From Fermentibacter sp964564435 (lineage in GTDB: Bacteria; Fermentibacterota; Fermentibacteria; Fermentibacterales; Fermentibacteraceae), in assembly GCA_964564435.1 (NCBI GenBank), contig CAZMAT010000009.1, forward strand, positions 1-64,000: a stretch of DNA of 64,000 nt, in the 5' to 3' direction. The position numbers and the translations under genes were made by a program. The notes below the pieces were generated by a model. That model did no database searches, was not told where the DNA came from, and saw nothing but the letters and a program-made list of their open reading frames with translations. Of the stretch, positions 8,386-17,242 are shown piece after piece; positions within the stretch are counted from its first letter, which is position 1, and every line of letters starts with the position of its first letter.

Positions 8386-9751
8386 TCGTCGACAGCAGCA
8401 GAGGGATGAGCCCGGGCACGAACCGCTGGTCGAGCGATGCGTACTCCTCCGTCGAACCCGTGTTCGCACTCTGGAAGAGGTGGTTCGCGCCCTCCAGGAC
8501 CTCCACCGCCGATCCTGCATTCCCGGCCAGCGCCCCGGCCATCGCCGGCGCGTTCACGTCAGCTTCGACCTGCACGTCCAGCGAGCCGTAGACCGCGAGC
8601 ACCGGGCACCTGCACGCCGTTGCGTATTCCGCGGGATCGGTCGATATGAACTCGACGAACCAGGGGCTCGTGGCCGCGGCCCTGGTCTGCATCAGCGACG
8701 CAGCGACGTAGTTCTCCACATCGCCGACGGCTGCGAGCTCCTCGTCGGTCATGGATTCGACCTGGGTCCTGATCTGCGATTCGAGGATGGAGTCGAGTGC
8801 AGCGGCGCCGCTGTCGCCTGCCAGCACGGCATCCATGACGTCCCTCTGCGCGTCGACGAGAAACTGGACCCGCTCCTCGTCCTCCCCTGCCAGCCTCGAG
8901 ATGTCATCGATCTGCCGGAGCAGGAGGTCGTATCCTGGTACGGCCGGTCCTGCGAGACAGATCACGAAATCGGCCCCCGCCGTGGAGTCGAAGGCGGCGA
9001 TCAGAGCAACGGTGGAACCCTCGCTGTGCCCGAGGAAGCCTGTCCTGTCAGGGTCCACACCATCCTCGGCCTCCAGGATGCGGAGCATCGCCCTCGCATC
9101 GGCGGCCTGGATCCGGTAGGTGTTGTAGAGGGCTGCCACCGGCGAGGCTCCGTAGCCCCTGTCGTCGCACCTCAACACCGCGACACCGTTGCACGACAGG
9201 GAGTCGGCTATGGCTCCGAGCACGCCGAATCCGGCAACGAGCTCGTCCCTGCCCTGGACCCCGCTGCCGGATATCAGAACGACACCGGGGAAGGGTCCTT
9301 CTCCCGGCGGCATGGTGATGGTGCCCGAGTAGGACCATCCCTCCGACTCGAACTGGACCTCGCGTGAAGTGTAGGGTCTCGCGCCCCCGAAAGCCCGTCT
9401 GAGCTGGAAGGTGCCTTCCTGGTCTCCCTGGGTGAAGCGGCCTGAGATCGCATCGCCCGAGATGACGCCCTCGAACTCGGCCATGCCGAGGAAGGACGGC
9501 AGGGAGAAGCCGATGCTGTCGCCCTCGAGCCGGACGAGGTCGAGCCCCAGGTCGAATGCGCCCTGGACGGGGATGTCGATGGTGGCCGAGAGCGAATCGG
9601 CAGGCCCTTCGATCTCGACCGAGATGTCGAGGTCCTGTCCGGAGATCGATATCAGGCCGTTCCAGAGGCCGGCCGGATCCTGTGCCGCAGGTTCGGGGCC
9701 TCCGCAGGAGAGAGCTGCCGCCGACGCGACGAGTAGCAGTCTGCCTTTCAA
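8366..9751 (-). CDS. Alpha/beta hydrolase, probable lipoprotein
   Basis: A 461-residue exported hydrolase starting at TTG 9751, preceded by GGGAGG seven bases upstream and overlapping the Nudix stop as TTGA. The signal ends in SCGG, a likely lipobox. The N-terminal third is a beta-rich domain of unknown role. The alpha/beta hydrolase domain follows: oxyanion region VVLISGSGVQGRDE, nucleophile Ser in FLGHSEGSTVA, and a probable catalytic His in GANHLF near the end. This resembles the acyl-peptidase/esterase-like hydrolases fused to a beta domain. Substrate unknown. Confidence 0.82.
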   Translation of the reverse strand: MKGRLLLVASAAALSCGGPEPAAQDPAGLWNGLISISGQDLDISVEIEGPADSLSATIDIPVQGAFDLGLDLVRLEGDSIGFSLPSFLGMAEFEGVISGDAISGRFTQGDQEGTFQLRRAFGGARPYTSREVQFESEGWSYSGTITMPPGEGPFPGVVLISGSGVQGRDELVAGFGVLGAIADSLSCNGVAVLRCDDRGYGASPVAALYNTYRIQAADARAMLRILEAEDGVDPDRTGFLGHSEGSTVALIAAFDSTAGADFVICLAGPAVPGYDLLLRQIDDISRLAGEDEERVQFLVDAQRDVMDAVLAGDSGAAALDSILESQIRTQVESMTDEELAAVGDVENYVAASLMQTRAAATSPWFVEFISTDPAEYATACRCPVLAVYGSLDVQVEADVNAPAMAGALAGNAGSAVEVLEGANHLFQSANTGSTEEYASLDQRFVPGLIPLLLSTISPAGE

Positions 9752-10257
9752 TTCGCCGCCTCCCGGGGATAGAAGACCACGGCGCTCGATACGAGCCTGC
9801 CGCCTCCGTAGGCCAGCCTGCCCGAGAAGAACCGCCCGTCCTCCATCCATTTCATGAAGAGATGATCCCCCTCCCAGAGCGGGAGGGCAGTGATCCTCGA
9901 ATCCTCGATCCACTCCAGCCGGCCTTCCCGGCAGTCACCAGGCTCTCCTTCGGAGGAGGATGCCTCGAACAGGAACACGTACCAGTCCTCGTCGCCCTCG
10001 AAGGCGGGGAAGGTCAGGAACCCCCTCAGCACCGGCGATTCCAGGGCCAGCCCCGACTCCTCCATCACCTCGCGGATCACGCACTCCTCGGGGGTCTCCC
10101 CCGGCTCCATCTTGCCTCCGAGGCCGTTCCACTTGCCCCGGTGCGGATCGCCCGGGATCCTGTCGCGGAACATCATGAGCGTGCGGCCGTTGCGGCGGAT
10201 GTAGCAGAGAGTGCCGATCTTCAATCCAGCCACCCTTCGGGAAAGTCCACTGAACAT
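9748..10257 (-). CDS. Nudix hydrolase
   Basis: A protein of about 169 residues with a complete Nudix box: GGKMEPGETPEEC, then REVMEESG (GX5EX7REUXEEXGU). The sequence KWNGLGGKMEPGE and the FRDRIPGDPHRGKW lead-in resemble MutT/MTH1-type 8-oxo-dGTP diphosphatases. The start is uncertain: ATG 10257 gives the N terminus MFSGLSRR, but a TTG at the LKIGTLCYIRR position, with GGGTGG before it, would also suit. The stop overlaps the hydrolase start, so the two genes are coupled although functionally unrelated as far as can be seen. Confidence 0.85.
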   Translation of the reverse strand: MFSGLSRRVAGLKIGTLCYIRRNGRTLMMFRDRIPGDPHRGKWNGLGGKMEPGETPEECVIREVMEESGLALESPVLRGFLTFPAFEGDEDWYVFLFEASSSEGEPGDCREGRLEWIEDSRITALPLWEGDHLFMKWMEDGRFFSGRLAYGGGRLVSSAVVFYPREAAN

Positions 10258-10318
10258 AGTCCGGGCGAGGCTCCGCGGAAAAGGTGACCCGGCGCCCCCG
10301 GCCGGCGATATTCGCGCC

Positions 10319-11104
10319 ATGCTGGATTCCATCCGACCGGCTGGCCTGTTCCTGATCCCCGGGGCCCTGCCCGCGGCGGCGGGCATGTCCATCACGCCAT
10401 GCGACTCCTGCCTCCCCGCCGGGAAGGAATCCGCCATCGCGGACATCCTGAACTCTCAGGAATGGAACGACCTGCGGGCCGCATGGGAGGAGATGACCGC
10501 CATCGGGCAGCCCGACTCGTCGGACTGGTACCTCGGCGTGCTGGATGACTCCGAGGGCGCGCGGTTGAGGGCCGGGGCCGAATCATGCTTCGACCGTCTC
10601 TCGGAGGCCGATTCCCCGGTCTCCGGCGAGATGGCGGTCGTGCGGAGGCTCTTCATGCTCAGGCTCCGCACCCTGATGTACGGCTCGAGGAGCATGTACA
10701 CGCGGATGATGGCCCCCGCCGTGCAGATGGAGTCCGAACAGGCCTTCACCTCCTTCGAGAACCGCCTCGACGCTGTGGAGGAGATGAGGTCGCGGGGTCT
10801 GATGGGAACGGTCGAAGCTGCGGATGCCGCGAGGGTCGCCCTCGAGATCGGCATCGCCGCGCTGCTCCTCGACACGATGTCCGCTCCGCGCCTCTACATC
10901 TGGAGCTACGACGAGCCAGGGACGAGGCCTGCATGGGAACTCGTCCAGATGCGGCTCTCAGAGATAAGGTCCTTCGCGGATACTTCCGCGGCCGGGTTTG
11001 ATGGCGGCCGGATAGCCTCGGAAGCCGTTTCGTCGGCCGACAGCATCATCGGCATGCTCCCCGGGATAGGCCTGCTGCTCTCCGACCTGATCTGTGCCCG
11101 ATAG
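10319..11104 (+). CDS. Hypothetical protein paired with radical SAM enzyme
   Basis: A 261-residue protein I do not recognise. It starts with a hydrophobic stretch (LDSIRPAGLFLIPGALPAAAG), then PCDSC, then a largely helical acidic region rich in Met, Leu, Arg and Glu; there is no clear membrane segment beyond the ends. ATG 10319 is the likely start, since upstream codons overlap the divergent Nudix gene. The stop overlaps the radical SAM start by 11 bp, so the pair is probably one functional unit. It could be a substrate-presenting partner, but nothing in the sequence proves that. Confidence 0.6.
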   Translation: MLDSIRPAGLFLIPGALPAAAGMSITPCDSCLPAGKESAIADILNSQEWNDLRAAWEEMTAIGQPDSSDWYLGVLDDSEGARLRAGAESCFDRLSEADSPVSGEMAVVRRLFMLRLRTLMYGSRSMYTRMMAPAVQMESEQAFTSFENRLDAVEEMRSRGLMGTVEAADAARVALEIGIAALLLDTMSAPRLYIWSYDEPGTRPAWELVQMRLSEIRSFADTSAAGFDGGRIASEAVSSADSIIGMLPGIGLLLSDLICAR

Positions 11105-12107
11105 CCCCGGGGCGGACTGGTTCGTCCTCGAGTCGACGCCGCTGTGCAATCTCCGTTGCATCTACTGCTGCAACCCGTGGAACGCGCCCGGCGCAGCGCC
11201 TCCTCCGGCCGATCCTGAAACTGCCTTCCGCGCGGCGGGCCGGATAGCTTCGATGTCCTCCGCAAGAGGGGTCACGGTCTCCGGAGGCGAACCCTGCATC
11301 AGGGACGACCTGGCCCGGCTGGTCAGGACCATCGCCCGTTCGATCCCCGAGGTGCATCTCGCATCCAACGGAACGCTTCTGGACAGGGAATCGTGCCGCA
11401 TCCTCTCGGATTCCGGGCTGGCCGCCTTCCAGATCTCCATCCCGGCGGCTACCCCGCACGCGTTCTCCGATCTGTGCGGAGAGGGCTGTGTCGACAGTGT
11501 CCTTCGGGGCATTTCAGCCGCGGCCTCCACCGGGCTCCCGGTGTCGGCGGCCCTCCCCCTCTGCTCGCGGAACCTGGCCGAGGCGGGAGACATCCTGAAG
11601 CTGGCTTTCGCATCGGGAGCCTCGTCGCTCCAGATCATCCCCCTGGCCCCGGGCGGCAGGGCCTCGGGAGCATGGTCCGAACTCCGCCCTACCCCCGCCA
11701 TGATCCGCGGCGCGCTCGACGCAGCGATGGAGAAGGCTTCAGCCTGCGGCATCCCGGTCTACACGGGCATCCCTCTGCGCGGATGCGTGATGGGAGGATC
11801 GATCCCTGAGGGTCTCGTCAACACGGGATGCACCGGGGCGGGCCCGAAATGGGCGGTGGACCCGTGGGGCATGCTCAGGCCCTGTGAACAGATGCCGATG
11901 CTGCTCGGTGACTTCCTCGGGGAGGACTTCGGGTCCATCGCTTCATCCCGGGCGGCTCAGCAATTCAGGGCCCTGCCGGGAGCCTGCCGGGGATGCGGCG
12001 AGGCCGCGGCCTGCAGGGGAGGCTGCAGGGCCACCGCACCGGAGGAACTGCCGCGATGGCGCAGGAGTGTCAGGGATTCAGCGACACGCCCACGACGAAC
12101 TCGGTGA
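11094..12107 (+). CDS. Radical SAM/SPASM-domain protein
   Basis: A 337-residue enzyme starting at GTG 11094. The radical SAM [4Fe-4S] motif is CNLRCIYC, followed by the GGEPC motif (TVSGGEPCIRDDL). The C terminus carries a SPASM-type auxiliary cluster region: GC-TGAGPKWAVDPWGMLRPC and then C-x2-C-x5-C-x3-C (CRGCGEAAACRGGC). SPASM enzymes modify peptides or act in cofactor synthesis; the target here is unknown, and no small precursor peptide is evident nearby. The last 38 bp overlap the convergent outer-membrane gene, so the C-terminal 15 residues (Arg-rich) may be unstructured. Confidence 0.88.
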   Translation: MPDSPGADWFVLESTPLCNLRCIYCCNPWNAPGAAPPPADPETAFRAAGRIASMSSARGVTVSGGEPCIRDDLARLVRTIARSIPEVHLASNGTLLDRESCRILSDSGLAAFQISIPAATPHAFSDLCGEGCVDSVLRGISAAASTGLPVSAALPLCSRNLAEAGDILKLAFASGASSLQIIPLAPGGRASGAWSELRPTPAMIRGALDAAMEKASACGIPVYTGIPLRGCVMGGSIPEGLVNTGCTGAGPKWAVDPWGMLRPCEQMPMLLGDFLGEDFGSIASSRAAQQFRALPGACRGCGEAAACRGGCRATAPEELPRWRRSVRDSATRPRRTR

Positions 12108-13155
12108 GGGTCTCCTCCACTCTGTTCGCGTCCTCGTGAGGCACGTACAGCCCTTCGAGCCGTCTGTTCCGCCAGTGCAGGGCCGCCTGGACGTCCACGA
12201 CCCCGATGCGCTGACTCCCGCCCAGCGAGAAGCCCATGCCGGATCCGCACTCCTTCGGGGAGTCGCTGAAGGAAACGCCCGAGAGCAGAGTGGTGGTGGA
12301 TGTCATGGGGAACTCGATCATCAGCTTCCCCTCGAAGTCGTTCCTCGCCAGGGGTGAGGACAGGTCGGCCTCGAATCCCACCCGCGTGTTCTGGATATGC
12401 GGGGCGAGGAACCTGAACCCGCCGCTGAGCACCGGGGCGAGGCAGTCGCCACCGGCGGAGTAGCTCACTCCCAGCGTCGAGATCCCCGAGATCTTCATCA
12501 GTCCGGCCCTGATGGCGGGTTCGGACACCTCGATGTCCCGGTTCATCACCGAGTCGATCTGACCGAGGAAGTTGTCGAAACGGTAGTAATCGAGCGAGAT
12601 GGTGCCGGTCCTCCATCCCGCCGATATTCCGGCGGAGACGCCCAGGGGCAGTTCGTACGAGATGCCCGCCGCGGCATCCCACTGCACCCCGGAAGCATTC
12701 AACACTTCCTGGGAGCGGACCTCCCCGGTGTACGGGTCTATGCACATGCGGGCTCCGATATAGGCGGCATCCGCCACGGAGGCCATGCCGGCCCCGAATG
12801 TGAACCCGGCTCCTATCGGGATGCTGCCCGCGATGCCGCTCGTGCCCTTCGCCCTGTCGGATCTCAGCATGCGGCTGATCCCGTACACACGAACCTCGAG
12901 CCAGTTCAGGCCCCCTCCCGTGACCGACACCGACCAGTCATCGAGGCTCGACAGGCCGGCGGGGTTCAGGAACAGCGCGAATGCATCATGATCATGCGTG
13001 GAGACTGCTCCTCCGAGACCCGCAGAATAGGTTCCCGCTCCGGAATGCGGCGTGCCGCCGCGATAGGCGTCGAGATACCCGAAACCCATGGCCCGGGACG
13101 GCAGCAGGATCGTGGTTGCCGCGAGGGCAACGCAGAGGGGAAGCCCATGAGACAT
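12070..13155 (-). CDS. Outer-membrane beta-barrel protein (FadL/PorV-like)
   Basis: A 361-residue exported protein starting at ATG 13155 with a very good AAGGAGGACGG ribosome site and a signal peptide (LCVALAATTILLPSRAMG). The motif ALFLNPAGLSSL near residue 60 is the conserved NPAGL element of FadL/OmpP1 and PorV-type barrels. The remainder alternates hydrophobic and polar residues with aromatic girdles, as expected for about 14 strands. The terminal VVGVSLNP lacks the classic final Phe. It may be a hydrophobic-compound channel or a secretion shuttle; the sequence does not decide. Confidence 0.75.
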   Translation of the reverse strand: MSHGLPLCVALAATTILLPSRAMGFGYLDAYRGGTPHSGAGTYSAGLGGAVSTHDHDAFALFLNPAGLSSLDDWSVSVTGGGLNWLEVRVYGISRMLRSDRAKGTSGIAGSIPIGAGFTFGAGMASVADAAYIGARMCIDPYTGEVRSQEVLNASGVQWDAAAGISYELPLGVSAGISAGWRTGTISLDYYRFDNFLGQIDSVMNRDIEVSEPAIRAGLMKISGISTLGVSYSAGGDCLAPVLSGGFRFLAPHIQNTRVGFEADLSSPLARNDFEGKLMIEFPMTSTTTLLSGVSFSDSPKECGSGMGFSLGGSQRIGVVDVQAALHWRNRRLEGLYVPHEDANRVEETLTEFVVGVSLNP

Positions 13156-13282
13156 CCGTCCTCCTTGGGGTGTTTTCCGATATCTAACGCAATGAGGCTC
13201 CGGAGGGAATGGGCGGCATGGCCCCGTTTCCGTCCTTGGAGTAGAATCGGCACAGTGGTGCCGACACTCGAACGGAGGGGTG

Positions 13283-14203
13283 ATGTTCCTTTTCATACTC
13301 GCGATGATCCTCGTCCTTATCGGGCTCGCTCTGTTCATGGGCGGATCGGGGGGGGAGCGCAAGGGTGACGACAGGGTTATAAGGGCCTACGGGACCGACC
13401 GATCGCCGCTCCGCAAGCTGGGCGGGCTGGCCCTTGTCGTGGGTCTGCTCCTGCTCCTGATGTCGTGCTTCGTGATGGTCCCATCCGGGCACGTGGGGGT
13501 GGTCACGATCGCAGGGCAGGTCAGGATGAACTCGATACCCGAGGGCCTGCACACCAAGATCCCCTGGTCCGACATCCACCTGATGTCGATCCGCAGGCAG
13601 TCCGAATCCATGGCGATGAACGCGTCCACGTCCACCGGCGTCACAGTCGACATCCAGATGAGCCTCGTCTACAGGCTCGACCCGCGTATGGCACCAACCA
13701 TCTACCAGACTGTAGGGCCGGACTACTACTCGATCCTCATCGAGCCCTTCATCAACAGGACGGCCAAGAACATCCTCGCCATGTACAACCCGGAGGCGCT
13801 CTACACCCTCGACAGGGCCGGGGTCAACACGCAGATAGAGGACAGCCTCACGACCATGCTCGCCCCGCTCGGAATCATCGTCGAACAGGCCCCGATCGAG
13901 AACATCGACCTGCCCCAGACGCTCCGTGACGCGATAGTGGCCAAGCAGGAGGCCGAGCAGGAGGCCCTCCGGATGGAGTACGTCATACAGGCCCAGGTGC
14001 TCGAATCCGAGAGGATGCGGATAGAGGCGCAGGGCATAGCGGACTACCAGAGCATCGTGTCGACCGGCCTGACCGATGATCTGCTTTCCTGGAAGGCGAT
14101 TGAGGTCACGGGCGAGCTGGCCCAGTCAGACAACAGCGTGTTCGTGATCGTGGGCGACACCGAGAACGGCCTGCCCATGATCTATCAGCCCCCTGCACGC
14201 TAG
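13283..14203 (+). CDS. SPFH/band 7 (prohibitin-like) membrane protein
   Basis: A 306-residue protein with two N-terminal membrane helices (about 1-20 and 45-64) and an SPFH domain beginning at VPSGHVGVVTIAGQVRMNSIPEGLHTK. A Glu/Gln/Ala-rich coiled coil follows (AIVAKQEAEQEALRMEYVIQAQVLESERMR), and it ends QPPAR. This is the prohibitin/stomatin layout, acting as a scaffold in the inner membrane, often with FtsH-type proteases. ATG 13283, four bases after GGAGGGG, is preferred to the overlapping GTG at 13280. No membrane protease gene is adjacent. Confidence 0.9.
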   Translation: MFLFILAMILVLIGLALFMGGSGGERKGDDRVIRAYGTDRSPLRKLGGLALVVGLLLLLMSCFVMVPSGHVGVVTIAGQVRMNSIPEGLHTKIPWSDIHLMSIRRQSESMAMNASTSTGVTVDIQMSLVYRLDPRMAPTIYQTVGPDYYSILIEPFINRTAKNILAMYNPEALYTLDRAGVNTQIEDSLTTMLAPLGIIVEQAPIENIDLPQTLRDAIVAKQEAEQEALRMEYVIQAQVLESERMRIEAQGIADYQSIVSTGLTDDLLSWKAIEVTGELAQSDNSVFVIVGDTENGLPMIYQPPAR

Positions 14204-14299
14204 GGCTCCACAGGGCGGTCAGCCAGCGCCGAGAGCCCGGGAGTGACCATCCCCCCGCGCGATGAGGCGGACCGCGCCTTCCCGCGGGAGGGTCGGATC

Positions 14300-15019
14300 G
14301 TGCCGGACGGCATGGTCATCGGGATCGAGGTGGCCGCGGGATCGGTGTCGGATGCCCTCTCCGCGTCAGCCTGCGGCGCCGACCGCATAGAATTCTGCTC
14401 GCGTCTCTCGAGTGGAGGGGTCACTCCCTCGGAGTCCGACGTGCGAAGACTGCTGGGGGAGGCCGGCATCCCCGTAGTCGTGCTGGTCAGGCCGCGGCCG
14501 GGCGGATTCGTGTACTCCCCCGGCGAGATCGCCACGGCCGTCCGGAGCATCCGCGGCTACGCATCCCTGGGGGTTTCGGGGATAGCGACGGGTGCGCTGG
14601 ACGGATCCTCGGGGATAGATGAAGGTGCGCTGGCGACACTTGTCGAGGCGGCCGGCGGAGTACCAGTGGTGTTCCACAGGGCTTTCGATCATGTGCCCGA
14701 CAAGACTGCCGCCCTGGAGACGCTGATCGACCTCGGTGTGTCGAGGGTCCTCACCTCGGGCGGCCCGCCGTCTGCGGTTGACGGGGCGGGTACGATAGCC
14801 GCTCTGGTGGAGCAGGCCCGAGAGCGGATCGAAATCCTGCCGGGAGGCGGGATCGGATCGAAGGATGCCGCCGCGCTGGCCGGACTGACGGGATGGATCC
14901 ACGGGTCCTTCTCGGACCGCCGGGGCGCGTCGGGCGAACCGGCGTTCGACCCTGCGGAGTTCGGGCGGGTGCTGAGCGCCCTGGGGCGCCCGCCTCAGGT
15001 GCCCCACAGCGACCTGTAG
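14300..15019 (+). CDS. cutC: CutC-family protein
   Basis: A TIM-barrel protein of the CutC family (about 239 residues). Signature segments: GADRIEFCSRLSSGGVTPS, VLVRPRPGGFVYS, GIATGALDGSSGID, VVFHRAFDH, RVLTSGG and ILPGGGIGS. CutC was named for copper homeostasis in E. coli, but its biochemical role is unclear. GTG 14300 is chosen because GGGAGG lies eight bases before it; ATG 14312 and GTG 14243 are alternatives. The end overlaps the convergent hypB gene by 25 bp. Confidence 0.88.
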   Translation: MPDGMVIGIEVAAGSVSDALSASACGADRIEFCSRLSSGGVTPSESDVRRLLGEAGIPVVVLVRPRPGGFVYSPGEIATAVRSIRGYASLGVSGIATGALDGSSGIDEGALATLVEAAGGVPVVFHRAFDHVPDKTAALETLIDLGVSRVLTSGGPPSAVDGAGTIAALVEQARERIEILPGGGIGSKDAAALAGLTGWIHGSFSDRRGASGEPAFDPAEFGRVLSALGRPPQVPHSDL

Positions 15020-15657
15020 CGCTCCTCCAGGAACCCGGCCAGCTCGTCCATCCCCTCGCCCGTGAGGGCGCTGACTTCGATCGTCGCGACACCGGGGTTG
15101 ATGCTCCTGCACTCCATGGCGGCGCGCGCAGTGTCGAACCCCAGGTGGGGTGCGAGATCCTTCTTGGTCAGCAGGAGGAGGTCTATCCTGCTGAACAGGG
15201 ACGGATATTTCAGCACCTTGTCGTCGCCCTCGGGAAGGGACAGCAGCCCGGCCCTCAGCCTCTCGCCCAGGTCGTAGGAACTCGGACAGATCAGGTTGCC
15301 CACGTTCTCGACGACGAGGAAGCGCTCGACGCCCTTCGAGAGCCGGAGCTCCGGCAGGGCGGAGCCGACCGATGCCGCATCGAGGTGACATGCTCCCCCG
15401 GTCTCGATCTGCCATGCCTTTACGCCCTTTTCCAGTATCCGCTCGGCATCCCTGCGGGTGCTCACGTCACCTTCTATCACGGCCATCTCCGCGCCGAACC
15501 TGCCGGCCAGAGCCTCCAAAAGGGTCGTCTTGCCCGACCCGGGCGAGCTCATCAGGTTGACGCCCAGGATCTCGAGGCCATCGAGCAGGCTCCTGTTGCG
15601 GGATGCGATCATGTCGTTCTTCTCGGATACGCTCCTGCTGATTCGCCGGATAGTCAT
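14995..15657 (-). CDS. hypB: Hydrogenase nickel-insertion GTPase HypB
   Basis: A 220-residue SIMIBI GTPase that, with HypA, delivers nickel to the [NiFe]-hydrogenase large subunit. Visible are the P-loop SSPGSGKTTLLEAL, Walker-like VIEGDVSTRRDAE, the metal-site Cys-His pair in TGGACHLDA, ENVGNLICP, and LLLTKKDL (base recognition NKxD replaced by TKKD, as is usual in HypB). The His-rich nickel-storage N terminus of some HypB proteins is absent. The start overlaps the hypF stop by 4 bp. It is the last gene of the hydrogenase operon. Confidence 0.95.
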   Translation of the reverse strand: MTIRRISRSVSEKNDMIASRNRSLLDGLEILGVNLMSSPGSGKTTLLEALAGRFGAEMAVIEGDVSTRRDAERILEKGVKAWQIETGGACHLDAASVGSALPELRLSKGVERFLVVENVGNLICPSSYDLGERLRAGLLSLPEGDDKVLKYPSLFSRIDLLLLTKKDLAPHLGFDTARAAMECRSINPGVATIEVSALTGEGMDELAGFLEERYRSLWGT

Positions 15658-16766
15658 GATCCCGCCTCCATCCTTCCCGGAACCGGCCTGTCGTCGGTTC
15701 CGACGAGGGCCGCAGCCACCGCCGCGGCCTGGCCGGCCGACACCGCCCCGTCGCCCATGGGGAGATCCCTGCAGTACAGGACTTCCAGCCCTTCGTCCGA
15801 AAGCAGCCTGCGAACGGCGCTGAACAGGTGCGCATTGGCCCAGCAGCCCCCGGCGAGAGCCACGGGCATCCGCCGCCCCCCGAGGGCGATCACGGCCGCT
15901 CTTGCCAGAGCCCGTGCGAATCCGTTGTGGAACATAGCCGCCCTGGCCGGGACGGGGATCCGGTCGTCGAGGAGACCCCGGATCGCCCCTGACGGATCGA
16001 TCACGCAGTCATCGCCCACATCCATGTCGAAGTGGCCCTTCTCCCCCGGATCGACGGCGGACTCGAACAGCCTGGCGGCCTCCGCCTGCATGGATACGCG
16101 TGCCGGAGAGACGCCGAGGATGTATGCCGCGGCGTCGAACAGGCGGCCCGCGCTCGAAGTCATGGGAGAGAGGCTCCCGGACCGGATCACCTGATCGAGC
16201 TCCGGCCAGTCGTGCCCGAGGCCCGCCGCCGCAAGGTGCGCGGCAGCCATCCTCCTCGGCTCCATCACGGCGGCGCTCCCGCCCGGCATGGGGACATTTC
16301 TGAGATGTCCCCTCCGGTAAAAGCCCGATAGACTGCCATCCAGGATCTCACATCCCCATACCGTCCCATTGGCGCCGTACCCGGTTCCGTCGAGGATCAG
16401 TCCGAGGGCCCCGTCCCCCGGCCGCATCCCGCACTCGAGCAGCACGGCGCAGAAGTGTGCGAAATGGTGCTGGACGAGGTAGGCGGGCCAGCCCCGCTCG
16501 TCTGCCAGTTCCTCTGCCAACACCCTCGATCTGTATCCGGGATGGAGATCGGCTGCGACGACGGCATTTCCTGCTGGGCACAGGCCCAGAAGGTCGGAGA
16601 GCCCTTCCCTCCAGGCATCCGCGGACTCCGGGTCTCCCGGATCGCCAGACGGTCCCTCGATACGCACCGAAGAATCCCGCATGAGTGCGAAGGAAGGCGC
16701 CTGATCGGCTCCCGCAGCAAGGACGGGGACCGGGGTCGAAAAACCGGCCTCGACTGCCTTCGTCAT
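15654..16766 (-). CDS. hypF: HypF, carbamoyltransferase domain only
   Basis: A 370-residue protein matching only the C-terminal Kae1-like half of HypF, which transfers the carbamoyl group to HypE for cyanide-ligand synthesis. Metal-binding HHFAH, LILDGTGYGANGTVWGCE and the C-terminal ALAGGCWANAHL are present. The usual acylphosphatase, zinc-finger and YrdC domains (about 380 residues) are missing. ATG 16766 lies in an ATGA overlap with the protease gene, so this is a designed start, not a broken gene. A short, functional HypF1 is known from Ralstonia eutropha (from memory). No N-terminal half is encoded in the window. Confidence 0.9.
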   Translation of the reverse strand: MTKAVEAGFSTPVPVLAAGADQAPSFALMRDSSVRIEGPSGDPGDPESADAWREGLSDLLGLCPAGNAVVAADLHPGYRSRVLAEELADERGWPAYLVQHHFAHFCAVLLECGMRPGDGALGLILDGTGYGANGTVWGCEILDGSLSGFYRRGHLRNVPMPGGSAAVMEPRRMAAAHLAAAGLGHDWPELDQVIRSGSLSPMTSSAGRLFDAAAYILGVSPARVSMQAEAARLFESAVDPGEKGHFDMDVGDDCVIDPSGAIRGLLDDRIPVPARAAMFHNGFARALARAAVIALGGRRMPVALAGGCWANAHLFSAVRRLLSDEGLEVLYCRDLPMGDGAVSAGQAAAVAAALVGTDDRPVPGRMEAGS

Positions 16767-17242
16767 GACGGACGAGCGAGGATCTCGCTGGCAAGAGATT
16801 TCGCCAGCCTGTCTGCAGCTTCTGCCACCTCCGGCGAGAGCCCCTCCCCCAGGAAGGCCGGGGGATCTATGGCGATCCCCCATATCTCCCAGGTCGGGAA
16901 GACCTTCACCAGTCCGAGGGGTTCGAGCCTGGCCATCAGCGTGCCGATGTCGGTCTGGTGGAACGAGGGGGCGAACGCCCTCCGCGCGCAGGCTGAACGG
17001 ATCAGCCTGCCCGGCGGTGATGCCGCCAGTGCGTCGAGGAAGATGATGTGATCGGCCTCGTCCAGGAGATCGGTCACGTCGAGGAGGTCTCCCTCGATGC
17101 GGGCCAGACGCACTCCCGGGGGACGCTCGTCCCCCAGGAGCGTTTCGAGCATCTCGAGGGTCCTGATCCCCGCTCCGTCGTCGCCGGCCAGAGTGTTCCC
17201 GATGCCCGCGACGGCGAGCCTCGAAGCCCCTGCGGGGATCAC
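16763..17242 (-). CDS. [NiFe]-hydrogenase maturation endopeptidase (HycI/HyaD family)
   Basis: A 159-residue protease that trims the large subunit C terminus after nickel insertion. It has the family motif VAGIGNTLAGDDGAG, the conserved aspartate in FLDALAASPPG and a likely nickel-sensing His in FHQTDIGTLM. The start is GTG 17242, preceded by AGGAAGGA and overlapping the ferredoxin-gene stop (GTGA). The stop overlaps the hypF start. The target is probably the large subunit at 17958-19358, which carries a cleavable C-terminal tail. Confidence 0.92.
   Translation of the reverse strand: MIPAGASRLAVAGIGNTLAGDDGAGIRTLEMLETLLGDERPPGVRLARIEGDLLDVTDLLDEADHIIFLDALAASPPGRLIRSACARRAFAPSFHQTDIGTLMARLEPLGLVKVFPTWEIWGIAIDPPAFLGEGLSPEVAEAADRLAKSLASEILARPS

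Noticed and set aside
14243..15019. CutC starting at GTG 14243
   Set aside because: The extra 19 residues do not align with the family and lack a ribosome site as good as the GGGAGG before 14300.
15654..16883. A longer HypF start at 16883
   Set aside because: The extra 39 codons overlap the maturation protease gene and encode Arg/Gly-rich shadow sequence; ATG 16766 in an ATGA overlap is better.
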